From contig NZ_SJPI01000002.1 of the NCBI RefSeq assembly GCF_007859865.1, positions 1,074,721 through 1,138,720 on the forward strand: a stretch of 64,000 nucleotides of DNA, in the 5' to 3' direction. The DNA is from Rubripirellula amarantea (GTDB taxonomy: Bacteria > Planctomycetota > Planctomycetia > Pirellulales > Pirellulaceae). Positions within the stretch are counted from its first letter, which is position 1. Every line of letters begins with the position of its first letter. Positions 26,547 to 35,825 of this stretch are shown here, piece after piece. The translations under genes were made by a program, and so were the position numbers. The notes below the pieces were generated by a model. It made no database searches and was not told where the DNA came from. It saw nothing but the letters and a program-made list of their open reading frames with translations.

Positions 26547-26717
26547 TCAAAGTTCGGTGTGAGCGAGTCGGTCAAACAACACCTTCAAGAGTTCTCTCTT
26601 GCGATCTGAGTTCGCGGTCATTCGTTCGCGAACCGCGTCGATCGTCAGCCACTCGTTCGCCGACACCTCCGCCGGATTGCAGATGATCGAGGCGTCGAAG
26701 CGACCCCGCTTATGCAT
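26547..26717 (-). CDS. Hypothetical 56-residue protein
   Basis: MHKRGRFDASIICNPAEVSA, then a WLTIDAVRERM segment. The ATG overlaps the stop of the upstream gene (GATGCATAA) and the stop is three bases before the cPPRD start. The tight coupling argues it is real. Function unknown. Confidence 0.55.
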   Translation of the reverse strand: MHKRGRFDASIICNPAEVSANEWLTIDAVRERMTANSDRKRELLKVLFDRLAHTEL

Positions 26718-27012
26718 CCAGCGATTCCTCGTCCCACATCTCGCGGAAGGCACTGATGTAGCTCGCAGTTGCGAGCGGACCGAGATCCCAGTAATAGCGG
26801 CAGAGCTTTTTGAATAGTGCCAGTCCATCTTCCGTCCCTGCGAATCCGAGCAAACCATCGAGCGTGGATTCAATCAAACTGCGATCAGTCGACTGCTGAG
26901 TGACAATCTGCTCAACGATCGGTGAATAGATCGAGACTGCCTGGCTATTCAGCGACAGCAACTGCCTCGCAAGATCAACGATCGGATCGCTGGTCGATTC
27001 GCGTTCGCTCAT
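26710..27012 (-). CDS. Hypothetical helical protein
   Basis: 100 residues, mostly helical, acidic C-terminus, no recognised family. It overlaps the 203-residue gene upstream by four bases and the 56-residue gene downstream. Expression as part of the cPPRD operon is likely. Confidence 0.6.
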   Translation of the reverse strand: MSERESTSDPIVDLARQLLSLNSQAVSIYSPIVEQIVTQQSTDRSLIESTLDGLLGFAGTEDGLALFKKLCRYYWDLGPLATASYISAFREMWDEESLDA

Positions 27013-27620
27013 TCGTTCACCTCATCATCAACGATGTAGAGAAAGGCATTGCCCTTCTTCTTATACGAGAGTTTACCTGCCTCACGAAGGTGCGAAAGCT
27101 CGCACGAAGATACGCCTAAGCGAGACGCCATTTCCTCGCTGTTCAGCCAGGTTTCCTTGCCGGGTGTCAATCTCGGTAGGACGTGCTCTTGCCAGTAGCT
27201 GAGTCTTCCAATTCGCTTCTTGTCGATTCCATCAAGGGCAAGCCATGCGAGTGACCGTTGCTTGCTCTCTTCGACGTCGAAACCAACGTAGTCATCTTTG
27301 ACGAACAACCATTTGTGATGATAGATGTACGGGTCTGACAAGCGTTTTCGGCGTTTGACCTTGCCACCAAACGTCACAGTTGCAAATTCACCGACTGTGG
27401 GTTCATCTACCAAATCGAAGTCGGAGCTTTCGATAAACGAAACGGTTTCCGTTTTTTCGGCATACTTCACAACAGAGAATTGCATCTTGTGTTCAATCAG
27501 TTTGAAGCATTCTGCCACGACTCCCGGAAGTAGATCCATGTAAGAGCGATGCATGTAGACCGCGCCGCCGATGTCTTTGCCGACATTGAACGTTTTCGAG
27601 CGTTTGGGCAATTTAGACAT
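27009..27620 (-). CDS. Hypothetical protein with C-terminal excisionase-like HTH
   Basis: 203 residues from MSKLPKR. Residues 1-150 show no known motif. Residues about 160-200 (WLNSEEMASRLGVSSCELSH, then LREAGKLSYKKKG) form a MerR/excisionase-like winged helix. It overlaps both neighbours in the operon by a few bases. Confidence 0.6.
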   Translation of the reverse strand: MSKLPKRSKTFNVGKDIGGAVYMHRSYMDLLPGVVAECFKLIEHKMQFSVVKYAEKTETVSFIESSDFDLVDEPTVGEFATVTFGGKVKRRKRLSDPYIYHHKWLFVKDDYVGFDVEESKQRSLAWLALDGIDKKRIGRLSYWQEHVLPRLTPGKETWLNSEEMASRLGVSSCELSHLREAGKLSYKKKGNAFLYIVDDEVNE

Positions 27621-27906
27621 GTTTCGTCTTTCGCCGGATTGAGAAACCGGCATCTTCCAGGATCTGAAAACACTTCGTCCCCTTCCCCGCACAGAAACCA
27701 GGCTCTGGAACTGATCCCGTAATCGCCTTGGCCGCGAGTGCGACGATCGCCGGTGGTGGGTAAAGCTTTCCATCGATTTCGACGTCGTGCGAATGCGAAG
27801 GTCTGTAGCCTAAAGGGATGCCGAGTTCATCAAACTCGCCGGCAAAGGTGAGTAAGTGCGATCGCGTGATGACATCAGGGAGTGCTTGATTGCGGTTTTG
27901 ATTCAT
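27613..27906 (-). CDS. Stand-alone ScoMcrA-head-like domain protein
   Basis: 97 residues. The segment KLYPPPAIVALAAKAITG followed by KCFQILEDAGFSI matches the N-terminal 'head' that precedes HNH modules in McrA-type nucleases, including phosphorothioate-sensing ScoMcrA. Here the nuclease part is absent. It is the first gene of the cPPRD operon and is divergent from the phosphorothioation-associated methyltransferase gene. The assignment rests on motif memory, so it is tentative. Confidence 0.5.
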   Translation of the reverse strand: MNQNRNQALPDVITRSHLLTFAGEFDELGIPLGYRPSHSHDVEIDGKLYPPPAIVALAAKAITGSVPEPGFCAGKGTKCFQILEDAGFSIRRKTKHV

Positions 27907-28029
27907 GAAGACGGCTCGCGTGTCATGTCGTCGCGGTGCTTGTTACAGGCTAGAATTGTCCTCTTTCGAGCATTCTACGCTCGCGCAAAGCAGTTTGCGA
28001 CATCACATGGTCAACACAGGAAAGCGGTC

Positions 28030-29490
28030 GTGATCGAGAACACGCCGGTAAAAATCAAGCGTCATCGGACGGCAATCAAACGAGCCAGCTTTTCGCTTCC
28101 CGTGAAGTGCATGCTCAGGGACGGCCTGCTCGATAAGTCAAAGACCATGTTCGATTACGGATGCGGGCACGGTCGTGATCTCGACTTGCTCGAAAACATG
28201 GAAATCGAATGCACGGGCTGGGATCCGAGCTTCCGCCCCGATGCGGCCATCACACGGGCCGAGATCGTCAATCTGAGTTACGTCCTCAACGTGATTGAAG
28301 ATATCAACGAGCGATCTCAGGCACTTCACAAAGCATGGTCCCTCTGTGACAGTTTGCTTACCGTCGCAGCACAAATTGAGTTTGCTGCCCCCGATAAAGA
28401 ACAGGAGCAATTCGGGGATGGTGTGCTGACCTCGCGTCAGACCTTTCAGAAATACTATAACCAGCATGAGCTTCGGGAGTACATCGAATCCGAGTTGGGC
28501 GAAGACGCGATCACCGCCGCGCCAGGCGTCTTTTATGTCTTTAAAGACGAGCAAGCGAAGCAACAGTTTATCGCGAACCGATTCCACCGACGGATCACGG
28601 TTCCTCGTCGGCGGATATCGGAGGTTTTGTTTGAGCAGAACCAAGACGTACTCGAACCCCTGATGGGGTGTTTGACGCAGTACGGGCGACTCCCGGCTCC
28701 TGAAGAATGTGAGCAAACAGCCGAGTTGGTCGACCGCTTTGGATCGCTTAAACGGGCATTCAAACTGATTCAGAAGGTGACCGACGAATCTCCATGGGAA
28801 GAGATCGCTCAAAAGCGAACCGAAGACTTGTTGGTCTATCTTGCGTTAGCTCGATTCAAGAAGCGGCCACCGCTTTCCAAGCTACCGGTAACGATCCAGC
28901 ACGATGTTAAGTCGTTCCTGGGTGGTTACAAGATCGCGTGCGGGCGAGCGGATGCACTACTCTTCCGAGCTGGCGATCCTGACGCCATCGACCAAGCCTG
29001 CCAACGAGCGACGGTAGGCCAACTCGTCGACAACGCACTCATCCTCCATCGAAGCTCACTCGACTACCTCGAGCCACTACTGCGAATCTACGAAGGATGT
29101 GCCCGCGCCCTCGTCGGCGAAATCGACGAGGCGAACGTAATCAAGTTGCATCGCTTTTCAGGCAAAGTGAGCTACGTTGCCTACCCAGATTTCGAGAAGC
29201 TGCCTCACCCACCTCTTCGTCAACGAATTAAGGTCAGTCTGCCAACCCTCTCGATCGACCTGTTCGACTACTCGCACTGGCAAGATCCTCCGCTCCTGTT
29301 CCGCAAGGATGAGCTGCTGCACAATGAACACCCGAAAGCGAAACTCTTTCAAGCATTGGCGAAACAAGAAGAACGCGTTGGTCTATTGCCCACCGCCGAC
29401 AGCCAACTCTCAGCTAGCAAGTGGCAAGCCAAGCTTGAGCAAGCTGGGCTGCAACTCCGGGGGCATAGGCTAATTACAAAAAACACATAG
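28030..29490 (+). CDS. DNA phosphorothioation-associated putative methyltransferase
   Basis: 486 residues from GTG 28030; an open frame extends upstream to 27856 but lacks similarity-like sequence. A class I SAM fold has motif I FDYGCGHGRD at residues 41-50, a GWDP acidic loop, and NLSYVLNVIED. A long helical and beta C-terminal part follows, as in the family annotated with dnd/ssp loci. The target (DNA base or other) is unproven. It is convergent with the DGQHR gene. Confidence 0.85.
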   Translation: MIENTPVKIKRHRTAIKRASFSLPVKCMLRDGLLDKSKTMFDYGCGHGRDLDLLENMEIECTGWDPSFRPDAAITRAEIVNLSYVLNVIEDINERSQALHKAWSLCDSLLTVAAQIEFAAPDKEQEQFGDGVLTSRQTFQKYYNQHELREYIESELGEDAITAAPGVFYVFKDEQAKQQFIANRFHRRITVPRRRISEVLFEQNQDVLEPLMGCLTQYGRLPAPEECEQTAELVDRFGSLKRAFKLIQKVTDESPWEEIAQKRTEDLLVYLALARFKKRPPLSKLPVTIQHDVKSFLGGYKIACGRADALLFRAGDPDAIDQACQRATVGQLVDNALILHRSSLDYLEPLLRIYEGCARALVGEIDEANVIKLHRFSGKVSYVAYPDFEKLPHPPLRQRIKVSLPTLSIDLFDYSHWQDPPLLFRKDELLHNEHPKAKLFQALAKQEERVGLLPTADSQLSASKWQAKLEQAGLQLRGHRLITKNT

Positions 29491-29517
29491 CCTTGAACTG
29501 ATTAAACCACGCGACAC

Positions 29518-30825
29518 CTAGGTGTCTTCACCTGAAGTGACATGGGAACCCGCCTCTTTAACGACCAAAACACTGAGATCCGATTCGGCTACCTCATACT
29601 GCGATCCACGAACATCCTTAAAATTCTTTCTGGCTCTTTTGATTTCTTGGATACTAGGTGGAGCAAGGTGGACCTTCAGTAGCTGTTCAAGCAACACGGT
29701 GTTTTCCTTGCCAGTAAGCATTTTTCCAGCGTCCGGGCTAAAGACGGCAAGCCATGGAGCCTCGGAAAGTTGCCACGGAAGCTTCGACAGCCTCTTGAGC
29801 AGCTCATCCCAACTAAGAACTTTTTGCACCATCAAATTCGCTGAAACTCGAGCAATCGCCTTCTGGATCACGGGCCTCATGAAAGGATGCCCCGTGCCCT
29901 CTGCATCCTTCGGTGCACGTAGTTCACGCGCGGATGAGCAAGCTTCAAGTTTGCTCTTTACATCACCGCAAGCAACTAACAATTCATCAATTCGAGCACT
30001 TACCAACTCGTAAGCCGCTTCCAAAATTACGTCGCTCGGTCGGCGTGTACGGTCATGTAAAACTGTTGGCTGATCCCACGATAGAGATTTGATAACGTCA
30101 TAAAGGACCGTAAAAGTCGTCAGTGCTCTCGCCTCCGTTTTTGGAACACTACCTGACGCGAGTTTCAGCTCGCCCTCCGCGCCTTGCGAAAGGATAACGC
30201 GAACCCTGCCATCTTCCTTCAAAAACGGATGCTCTTCCACAACTCTTCGCGTCAGAACAGCAAACGCATCGTCCTCATCAAGAGCGATATTCTCGGCCGC
30301 ACCGGTTTGTTTTGCATTCCGATTAATATTCGTGAAAAGCCTTCTGGTGCGGAGGCGACCCTCATCGTTGTCGTAATGAGTAACGAGCAACACGCAAATA
30401 TCCTCCTTGCCAATTTCCGGCTTTTGCTTGATGGCATCTTTGATTGCCTTTAAACGATGCTGGCCATCCAAAGCGAAGTACTGCTGTGTTCCATCAAAGG
30501 TCAGAACACCGAACTCACGATCTAAGCCGTTGAGAATTCCATCGGGATCGTCCATTGAGAGCCGTGTGTACTCAGGCTCGCCTCCCCAAGCCGCGACAAC
30601 CATCGAACCCAAAAACCGGTGCTCAGACTTCACTAAGTACTCAGTTATGCCCTTGGTGCGGCTTGAAATCCCTCTCTGAATTAGCTGTCCGAGTTCTTCG
30701 TTTGCACCAAGCTCGAAAGCAAAGTTAACTTGCCGTGCAACTTCGCCGTACTTCATCATGCAAATGTAGTACTTCCAATCGCCGACAGAGCATTGGAAAG
30801 CGGGAATGAAAGTTTTGTTGCTCAT
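29518..30825 (-). CDS. DGQHR-domain protein (DndB-like)
   Basis: 435 residues with the diagnostic ALDGQHRLKAI at residues 118-128 and a downstream RRLFTNINRNAKQT segment typical of ParB-like DGQHR proteins. DndB of this family represses dnd operons and limits modification. In this locus it may play the same part for the ssp genes (inference). It follows the GIY-YIG gene by 10 bases on the same strand. Confidence 0.88.
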   Translation of the reverse strand: MSNKTFIPAFQCSVGDWKYYICMMKYGEVARQVNFAFELGANEELGQLIQRGISSRTKGITEYLVKSEHRFLGSMVVAAWGGEPEYTRLSMDDPDGILNGLDREFGVLTFDGTQQYFALDGQHRLKAIKDAIKQKPEIGKEDICVLLVTHYDNDEGRLRTRRLFTNINRNAKQTGAAENIALDEDDAFAVLTRRVVEEHPFLKEDGRVRVILSQGAEGELKLASGSVPKTEARALTTFTVLYDVIKSLSWDQPTVLHDRTRRPSDVILEAAYELVSARIDELLVACGDVKSKLEACSSARELRAPKDAEGTGHPFMRPVIQKAIARVSANLMVQKVLSWDELLKRLSKLPWQLSEAPWLAVFSPDAGKMLTGKENTVLLEQLLKVHLAPPSIQEIKRARKNFKDVRGSQYEVAESDLSVLVVKEAGSHVTSGEDT

Positions 30826-30835
30826 GTTTGTCTCG

Positions 30836-31429
30836 TTAAAAAGCAGGTTCAGGTTTACTCGGGCGAAGTCTCGTTCCGTGTGTTCGGTTTATCGGCGGAT
30901 TGAAAACCCTGATAAGCTGACGCTCAACAAGCTCAATCTCTTTCGCGTCTATCAACGGTAGAGGAAGCATCCAGAATTCCAACGGGCGTAGGTTCAAGAA
31001 TTTCCGCAGGCGTTGCTCTCGTGTAGTATCAGCTGTCCGATCCCAAAGGGTATTCGGATCGCAGTTAACAAATTTGCGGTACTCTGAATAGTACCGATCT
31101 CGAATTGTGTCCGTTGTACCATTCTCAATTCCGGCTTTACCCACATAGAGAATATAGTTCACACACTCTTTGCCATTCGGATCGAACGCAAACTCGAACG
31201 GGGGACGCCAAACAAACATGTAAACACCACGTTCCCTTGGAAGTGTGGTGTGAAGTGAAGATGTAGCAACATGGCGCTCCCACTTTGCTTCAAACCCGTG
31301 AACGAAATCGCAAATTTGTCGGCAGTGTTCAAAGTCAACCAATTTTTCAATTCTTGGCTGAAACTCAAGGCAAGCCGCAGGCTCATCGCGATGACGATGG
31401 ACAGCTGAGATAAATTCTTCATCGTTCAT
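30836..31429 (-). CDS. GIY-YIG nuclease-like protein of the ssp locus
   Basis: 197 residues with a complete GIY-YIG signature: RGVYMFV (residues 67-73), YILYVGKAG (92-100), Arg110/Arg112 in IRDRYY, Glu169 in LVERQLIRVF, and Asn181 in NPPIN. All catalytic positions are present. About 65 N-terminal residues are extra. Placed between sspD and the DGQHR gene, it is a candidate restriction effector of the phosphorothioation system. Confidence 0.75.
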   Translation of the reverse strand: MNDEEFISAVHRHRDEPAACLEFQPRIEKLVDFEHCRQICDFVHGFEAKWERHVATSSLHTTLPRERGVYMFVWRPPFEFAFDPNGKECVNYILYVGKAGIENGTTDTIRDRYYSEYRKFVNCDPNTLWDRTADTTREQRLRKFLNLRPLEFWMLPLPLIDAKEIELVERQLIRVFNPPINRTHGTRLRPSKPEPAF

Positions 31430-31475
31430 ATTTGAAATGGATCATGCTTTTCGGATCAACAAAAAATGATATCTG

Positions 31476-31649
31476 TCAGTCGTCGTTCGTCGTCTGTGCC
31501 CGAGATGAACCTGCAAACGTAATACGATCTTTGACAAGGGGAGACGAAAACTGATGGCATCTTGAAGTGTTTCTTTGGTAATGACATGCCAATTCTCTTT
31601 TGTCTATCCACACACTATAGTCCTCGCCGACTTGCACTACTCCAATCAT
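31476..31649 (-). CDS. Possible small protein between sspD and the GIY-YIG gene
   Basis: A 57-residue frame starting MIGVVQVGEDYSVWID, with a TTG start at 31676 as an alternative. It fills most of the 273-base gap between the two genes. No family is recognised and it may not be expressed. Otherwise the gap shows nothing. Confidence 0.3.
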   Translation of the reverse strand: MIGVVQVGEDYSVWIDKRELACHYQRNTSRCHQFSSPLVKDRITFAGSSRAQTTNDD

Positions 31650-31702
31650 GAAATCCCAAAGTTTGCTTTTGCACAAGTCGGTTTTTCAGGCACGATTGCG
31701 TT

Positions 31703-32518
31703 CTACAGATGACAGATCGCACAACCCTGTGATTCATCAAGAATCGGCAGGGGTTGCTCGGGGAGGTCGGCAATTTCGTCAAGCGTCCTGCCTTCGCACC
31801 AAGTGAATCCGTCTGAAAGTCGTTCGTATTCCTTCGCCTTGTCGAATAGGTCAGGGTGATACTTCTTGAGCCGTTGCCATTCTCCGATCTGCTGATAGAA
31901 GCAGAAATAGCAGCCGGATCGTGAACGCCATTCGTAGTAGCTGGGGAGCCCCACGCCGTTGCTTTCAAGCAGCATTTTGATGTCGGCCAAGCCCATTCCA
32001 TCGTCTTTAAACGGGTAGACAGGGATGATGTTTTGCTTGTTGGAAAGCGACGGGGGCTTTTTGGTAACGTAGCCGTCCCGATTCTCGTCGGCACGAATGC
32101 CTATGTAGCTGTATGCTTGCCGCTGGCCAATGAAGTCCTCAAACGGTTCGATCTTGAGAGCCCTTGTACACCATCGACTTCGGGGGCTTGGCAGGTAGCC
32201 ACCGAACTTTTCGTTTAGAATGATGTCAAACGGATTTCGATCGGGCTTGTTGCGGATGTCGAGCAGTGTGATTGCATTCAAACGGCGAATTGTTTTACCG
32301 AGGTAGTCCTCGAGGGTCTCGAGGTATTCGTAAGTCTCCTCAAGCTCGCAGTCGGTGTCGCAGAAAACGTATTCGGCGCAGGCGTGGATTTCCGGATACT
32401 TCGTTCGGACGTAAACGGCGAGCGCGGCAGAATCTTTTCCACCGGAGATGTTTACGATATGGAGCGTCTCATCGCTTTTGTCGCGAACGCTTTCGAGTGC
32501 ATCAGTGATTGACGCCAT
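31703..32518 (-). CDS. sspD: SspD/DndC-like sulfur transferase (PAPS reductase/ATP pyrophosphatase family)
   Basis: 271 residues with the PP-loop NISGGKDSAALA (SGGKDS at 25-30), which activates the DNA backbone with ATP. Cysteines in GCYFCFYQ and near the end (GCAICHL) fit the 4Fe-4S cluster site of DndC-type proteins. It would transfer sulfur from SspA to the DNA phosphate. The gene overlaps the end of sspC by 17 bases, placing it fourth in sspABCD. Confidence 0.88.
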   Translation of the reverse strand: MASITDALESVRDKSDETLHIVNISGGKDSAALAVYVRTKYPEIHACAEYVFCDTDCELEETYEYLETLEDYLGKTIRRLNAITLLDIRNKPDRNPFDIILNEKFGGYLPSPRSRWCTRALKIEPFEDFIGQRQAYSYIGIRADENRDGYVTKKPPSLSNKQNIIPVYPFKDDGMGLADIKMLLESNGVGLPSYYEWRSRSGCYFCFYQQIGEWQRLKKYHPDLFDKAKEYERLSDGFTWCEGRTLDEIADLPEQPLPILDESQGCAICHL

Positions 32519-35500
32519 GGCGGTTTGCTCCTTTGATTGAGTTGAATTGTTTCAGCATGGTCTTGGCCTCATCTTCACCGACGAGATCGGAAAGCTGATG
32601 ATAGAGCTCTTGTATGCGGCCGAGGACCAGTCGAGATAGCCCTTCCTGCAGCTGCGGCGTGGGAGCTGGGAACGTTCGGGCGGAGTTCTCGATTTTGCTG
32701 ACGTAGGCGGTGAATTCGCGATCGAACGCGGCGGCCATGCTGTCGTCCCATCGCCGTACCGATTTTTTGACCAGCAAGCTCGCCAAGGAGTCAATTAGCA
32801 GCGAATCGGACTCGTACTCGAGTGACATTCGCGACAGCATTCCCTTCGCGACGCCATCGCTAAGCTTCTCGATGAACTGACCTGGGAAGAAGCTGGCCCA
32901 TTGCTTGGCGATCGCTCGAACGCTTTGGTCGGAGTTGGGGTCATTGCCGACGGTCAGAGATGCTCGAACAATTTCGCTGGCTTGTTCGGTGTAAGAAGAC
33001 GCCACATTCTCGAGTTCATCGACGCATTTACGAATTACGTTGATTAGCGATGTGGGTTTATCGACTGACTTCGATAACGCCTTGGGCAACTCGGTGAAGA
33101 AAAGCTGCACTGGGTCGTTTACTCGTGTGATGGTTGCACGAAAGCTGTCGGTGTCTTCGGAGAGCCGGCCGGTGGTGAACGCGGCGGGGGGAAGTTGGTG
33201 CTTCCAGGCTTCCAATGCGTCGAAGCAGTGGCGGACAAGATCGTTTTCTTCGATCTCGTAATTGGCGACCTTGCTGAAATGTTTGTAGAGGCCGCGTAAC
33301 AGCTTCTGTTTGGATGCGTCGATGTCGAGAACGAGGATTTGATAGTCGCTGGGGAACTTGCAAATGTTCTCGATATCGGATGGCAAAACGTCGTTGAGAT
33401 ACTTGCCCTTGTGCATCAACGAGATCGCACTTGGGAAAGCGCGAAGTGCTGCGGCGAGCAGGATCGGCATGACGCCGAGTCGCAATCCGAATGGCGGCGA
33501 TTGAAGTCGCGCAAAGAGTGCTTGGAATGTGGTGGGGCGATCCGATGATTCGGTCAGAAACTTTCGGAAAGCTCCCCAGACGGCTTTCATTCCAGGGTCT
33601 TTGAGTGAATTTTCGTGGACGTAGCTCCAACGATCGGAGGCCTCGTCTTTGCGGTACAGGCCGGTGTGCAAGAGCACGGTGTTGAACATCGAGCGATCGG
33701 GGAAGAAGCCTTCGAGTCCGAGACGTTCGCGGCCGTGGCGTTCAAGGATCGCCATCGTCAACTTCTTGCGGGCGTTGACCAACGCGGGCGATGGCTTTCG
33801 TCGGTTGATCATTTCGTTGTTGATCATCGGCGTCTTGGAAAAGACGTTGGCCATGATGGCGGAGAACGATCGTCGCAACTCGAGTGAGTTTGATCCGTCG
33901 ATTCGATTGCCGTCGTGGAACCACTTGGCTCCCGATGCCGATGGTGTGACGAGGCGATCAATCAGCTTTTGCAGATGCTCCAGTGCGTCGTCGGTCATCT
34001 GTTGCAATTCGGATAACGCGATCGGATCGGATTCGACCAACTCACTATCTTGTTGCATTCGTTGCAGGGCGCTGACTTCGATGGCGGCGTCTCGTAGCGG
34101 TAGCGGGTCACTGGGGACGGCGAAAAAGAGTCGCTCTTCGGTCTTGGCTTTGGACGCGACTTCTTCGGCCATCGCGAGGTCTTCTTCGCTGTCGGCCAGC
34201 AAGTAGGCGATATGCCCGTCGCTGTCGTCTGCGATGTGATTGATCACCCAGGATTCGATGCTATTGAATTGGTCCTTTGTGAGATACGACCCAGGCAGAA
34301 AACGACGAATGCAATGGGTGTCGTTGTATTCGACGGGCTTCCAAACGGGCGGTGATGCTTCCCGGTTCAAGAAGGTGACCAAGTCGAAGTCAGTACCGAG
34401 CTTGGAACGCTCTTCATCGAGTCGGCCACGGAGATCGAGGTCGGTTCCGTGCCAGACCGACACGTCATCGTTGTGGACGCGGTGCAACAGGAGTTTGCGA
34501 CCAAAGAGGTCGCGAAGGATCTTGTCAGCTTGCTTGGGTTCGTATCCGTTGATGGCGAACTTCATCAGATCGACGGTAGTTCGCGATCTTGCGCCGCTGG
34601 TACCCAGGCCAAGTAGACACGCGGTCTTCAAAGCGTTGACGGCGGATTCGTCGTCGGGGAGTTTTGAAATGGCGCTCTCGGTTTCGAGCCATTGCCGATA
34701 AGTTCCACCGACGGCGGTGTCGGCTCGCATGGCTGGTGAGAAGAAATCGTACAGGTCGCTGACGCGAACAGGCGTGTTCAAGTCGCAGTTGTAAAGGAAA
34801 CTAAATAGCGTTCGCTCGTTTTGGGCGACGCGGGCGGAGACTCGCGGCAACAAGTAGAGCGCTGTCGGCTCCATCGGATACGCCGTCTTGAGCAGAGCCG
34901 ACAAGTCTCGGACGCTGAAACCGGAGAACAGGCCGAGCGAGAGGCAACTTTTTGCAGTCGCCTGTGTTGCTTTGCATTCGATGTTCGACGGCGCTCGCGA
35001 CTGAATGACTTCACCGATCAATCGGTAGATTTCTTTGCTGTCGTCGACGTACTGGATCGTTTCAAAACGACCTTCGATCTTTTTCCAGTTGGATCGGATC
35101 GCCTGCGGCAGACCGGAAGCGTAGTGCGAGAGTCCTTGGTGAAGGATCGCACAGAACGTGATTGGGAACGCTTTGGTGCGAGAGGCGATCTCGGCGAGCA
35201 ATTGGATTTCAGCCAACTCGTCGCCTCGGCCTTCGGCGACCAGGCCTTCGAGATGGCGTCCAAATTCGTCCCAAACGATCGTGACGCGATCGCATTCCAT
35301 TTCGTCGCAAATGCTTCGGATCAGCTTGATGACTTCGGCAATGTCGTTCTCGTCTGAGTTGCGAAGTTTAGTCCAGCGTCGAACGCCGATCCGCTTAAGC
35401 GAGTCTGCTGCGGCTAGCCTCAACTGCTGGCCGACGTTGGCAACATGTCCGTGAAGACAAAGTGACAAACCTTTCTGCTTCGTGCTCGCGCGTCGTCGTT

Positions 35501-35825
35501 TGGCAAAATCGGCCAAGTCGGGACTGACGACTTCGAGACGCCGGTTAATCTCCAGACGCACAGGACCGGAAGACTTGCTATTTTCGACCAAGTGGCCGGC
35601 GTATGCAGCAGTCAGCGATTTGCCGGAGCCGTACGGAGCGACCAAGAAAAAGGCACGTTGGTCTTCGCTGCCTAGCAAAGCTCGGATCAGCGGGACGCAT
35701 TTAGCGGTCGGCCGGAAATGGCTGATGCGTTCGGGAAAGTCGGCGTCGAACGCGATGTTGATCGAACGCAAGAACAATTCGGCATCGACGCTTTGAGCTG
35801 ACGGCTTGTTTCGTGTTTTAGACAT
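32502..35825 (-). CDS. sspC: SspC-like large ATPase of the phosphorothioation system
   Basis: 1107 residues from MSKTRNK (35825). Walker A APYGSGKS is at 63-70 and Walker B VTIVWDEFGRH near 181-191, followed by a very long helical region without recognised domains. SspC proteins are P-loop ATPases needed for single-strand phosphorothioation. Its start overlaps sspB by eight bases. Full length for the family, no damage seen. Confidence 0.85.
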   Translation of the reverse strand: MSKTRNKPSAQSVDAELFLRSINIAFDADFPERISHFRPTAKCVPLIRALLGSEDQRAFFLVAPYGSGKSLTAAYAGHLVENSKSSGPVRLEINRRLEVVSPDLADFAKRRRASTKQKGLSLCLHGHVANVGQQLRLAAADSLKRIGVRRWTKLRNSDENDIAEVIKLIRSICDEMECDRVTIVWDEFGRHLEGLVAEGRGDELAEIQLLAEIASRTKAFPITFCAILHQGLSHYASGLPQAIRSNWKKIEGRFETIQYVDDSKEIYRLIGEVIQSRAPSNIECKATQATAKSCLSLGLFSGFSVRDLSALLKTAYPMEPTALYLLPRVSARVAQNERTLFSFLYNCDLNTPVRVSDLYDFFSPAMRADTAVGGTYRQWLETESAISKLPDDESAVNALKTACLLGLGTSGARSRTTVDLMKFAINGYEPKQADKILRDLFGRKLLLHRVHNDDVSVWHGTDLDLRGRLDEERSKLGTDFDLVTFLNREASPPVWKPVEYNDTHCIRRFLPGSYLTKDQFNSIESWVINHIADDSDGHIAYLLADSEEDLAMAEEVASKAKTEERLFFAVPSDPLPLRDAAIEVSALQRMQQDSELVESDPIALSELQQMTDDALEHLQKLIDRLVTPSASGAKWFHDGNRIDGSNSLELRRSFSAIMANVFSKTPMINNEMINRRKPSPALVNARKKLTMAILERHGRERLGLEGFFPDRSMFNTVLLHTGLYRKDEASDRWSYVHENSLKDPGMKAVWGAFRKFLTESSDRPTTFQALFARLQSPPFGLRLGVMPILLAAALRAFPSAISLMHKGKYLNDVLPSDIENICKFPSDYQILVLDIDASKQKLLRGLYKHFSKVANYEIEENDLVRHCFDALEAWKHQLPPAAFTTGRLSEDTDSFRATITRVNDPVQLFFTELPKALSKSVDKPTSLINVIRKCVDELENVASSYTEQASEIVRASLTVGNDPNSDQSVRAIAKQWASFFPGQFIEKLSDGVAKGMLSRMSLEYESDSLLIDSLASLLVKKSVRRWDDSMAAAFDREFTAYVSKIENSARTFPAPTPQLQEGLSRLVLGRIQELYHQLSDLVGEDEAKTMLKQFNSIKGANRHGVNH

